64,000 nt of DNA. It comes from Pardosa pseudoannulata (lineage: Eukaryota; Arthropoda; Arachnida; Araneae; Lycosidae). Where the stretch lies: NCBI GenBank assembly GCA_032207245.1, contig CM063502.1:139987673-140051672 (forward strand), in the 5' to 3' direction. Shown one piece after another: positions 62,936 through 64,000 of the stretch. The position numbers were made by a program, and so were the translations under genes. Within the stretch, counting starts at the first letter, position 1; every line of letters begins with the position of its first letter. The notes beneath the pieces are model-generated. The model did no database searches, was not told the origin of the DNA, and saw nothing but the letters and a program-made list of their open reading frames with translations.

Positions 62936-63820
62936 ATGTAGGCATAAAATATATTATTCCGAGAAATCGGGAGAATAATTTCGATATTCTCCTAAGAACA
63001 TGTTTTATGAGAAATGATTAAAATTTATGCATAGTAACTGCGTGAAAATTAGTTTAAAATTAACGTGAGCTTAGTTTATTTTGTCTATTAAAGTAGTATA
63101 CATTGGCAAGACATAAACTTTTGCATACTCACTATAATATGATTTATCCCTACTTACAACATGATAATTTGTTAAAGATTACTAAGGTGCAATTTAGTTA
63201 ACTTAAATCATTGTAGTAGTATTTATTTATAGTTCAGATGGATTTTTACGTCATGAGAGCGTTTTAAATAACTCTAAAAGAAGAGTTATTTCTCTGTTAA
63301 TATCCAGGAAACCCAGATGCACAATTCATAGACGTGATTCCTTCATCGGTCATTCCATATAACAAAATTTTGGATAACGAGAACTGAAGTGATAAAATTA
63401 TATACGAAGCTGTTCTGATGAGGTATGGAAGAAAACGATCAATAATTTTGTTACTGGACCATGAAAACGCGTACCTTATTAAAGCTAGATGTGTTTCACT
63501 CTTCCATCATTTACAAAGGTTACAGGAAATGTAATTTTGATATAAAGTAACTCGAGTCGAGATTTCGTGTATGAACTTCAAACACAAGAATTGTTGATGT
63601 AAGTTTTTTTGCTCAAAGGTATTCTTGGAATAAATAGTAACAAATGATTTACGGTTCAATAAAGTATTCAGACAGAAAAGGAAAATTGGCCGACAGAATG
63701 TCCATGTATTTAAACAATTTACCTGACAGTTAGCTATAGAGTTCAAAAGTAATGATTTGTGCCGCTCTTCTTCTTCAAAAAGATAAACTAAAAGATAAAT
63801 TTAAATCGTATACTGTAAAG

Positions 63821-64000
63821 CAACGCTGTCCAACTGGTGACCATGGGCTACATACGGCCCTTTAATTAATTTTTGACCCCAACTAAAGAAATAAATTTCT
63901 CTAAATGAAAATATAACTAATGATATTTACAGTTTTTTACCAATTTATGTCATCAAAATGAAACACTCGCCAAGAAAATAAATGTTTTTAAATAAAAAGT
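63821..64000. other. Possible hAT-like element end, cut by window edge
   Basis: caacgctgtccaactggtga followed by ccatgggctacatacggccc resembles hAT-type termini of the form CAGYGCTGTCCAACTGGYGGCCC. No second end is available inside the window. Confidence 0.35.

Overview
This is AT-rich animal nuclear DNA. It holds most of one protein-coding gene on the + strand, interrupted by very long introns, in a background of repeats and dead transposons. The gene is the 3' part of a cyclin-dependent-kinase-like gene of the CDKL1/CDKL4 type. Its seven exons span 1961-51888 and encode 255 residues, from the middle of the kinase domain to the stop codon. The ATP-binding lobe (about 100 residues by comparison with the family) must lie upstream of the window. 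The repeat content suggests an arthropod, most likely a chelicerate such as a spider: a tRNA-derived SINE family, Tc1/mariner, pogo/Tigger and piggyBac relics, a Naiad-type Penelope-like retroelement and huge (AT)n arrays. The species assignment is inference.

Layout. 1-1960 is the end of an upstream intron and carries SINE and tRNA-like debris. Exon A (1961-2033) is followed by a 33-kb intron (2034-35027). That intron holds six tandem copies of a ~300-bp unit (5408-7192), three shorter tandem duplications, about nine SINE copies in both orientations, an antisense Penelope-like element between two AT microsatellites (13829-16122), a second SINE-like family with a clear target-site duplication (18603-19031), a 285-bp MITE (25721-26005) and a Tc1/mariner helix-turn-helix fossil (30125-30298). 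Exons B-F (35028-45789) encode the HRD, DFG, TDY and APE motifs and the C-lobe. A 6-kb intron containing a piggyBac-like MITE (51044-51561) precedes the last exon (51760-51888), and an AATAAA lies at 52127.

52.2-64 kb is downstream of the gene. I see no second functional gene there, only transposon relics: a pogo/Tigger C-terminal fossil, a mariner fossil, a 1,029-bp solo LTR inserted in an (AT)n array, an internally deleted Tc1/mariner element with perfect 46-bp inverted repeats, a Tc1 fossil, a SINE with a perfect 15-bp target-site duplication, and a possible hAT-like end at the right edge.

Nothing here works together as an operon or defence system. The single functional unit I can support is the kinase gene. 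The most interesting items are the Naiad-type element, the tandem array with a recombinant copy, and the repeated association of insertions with AT microsatellites.
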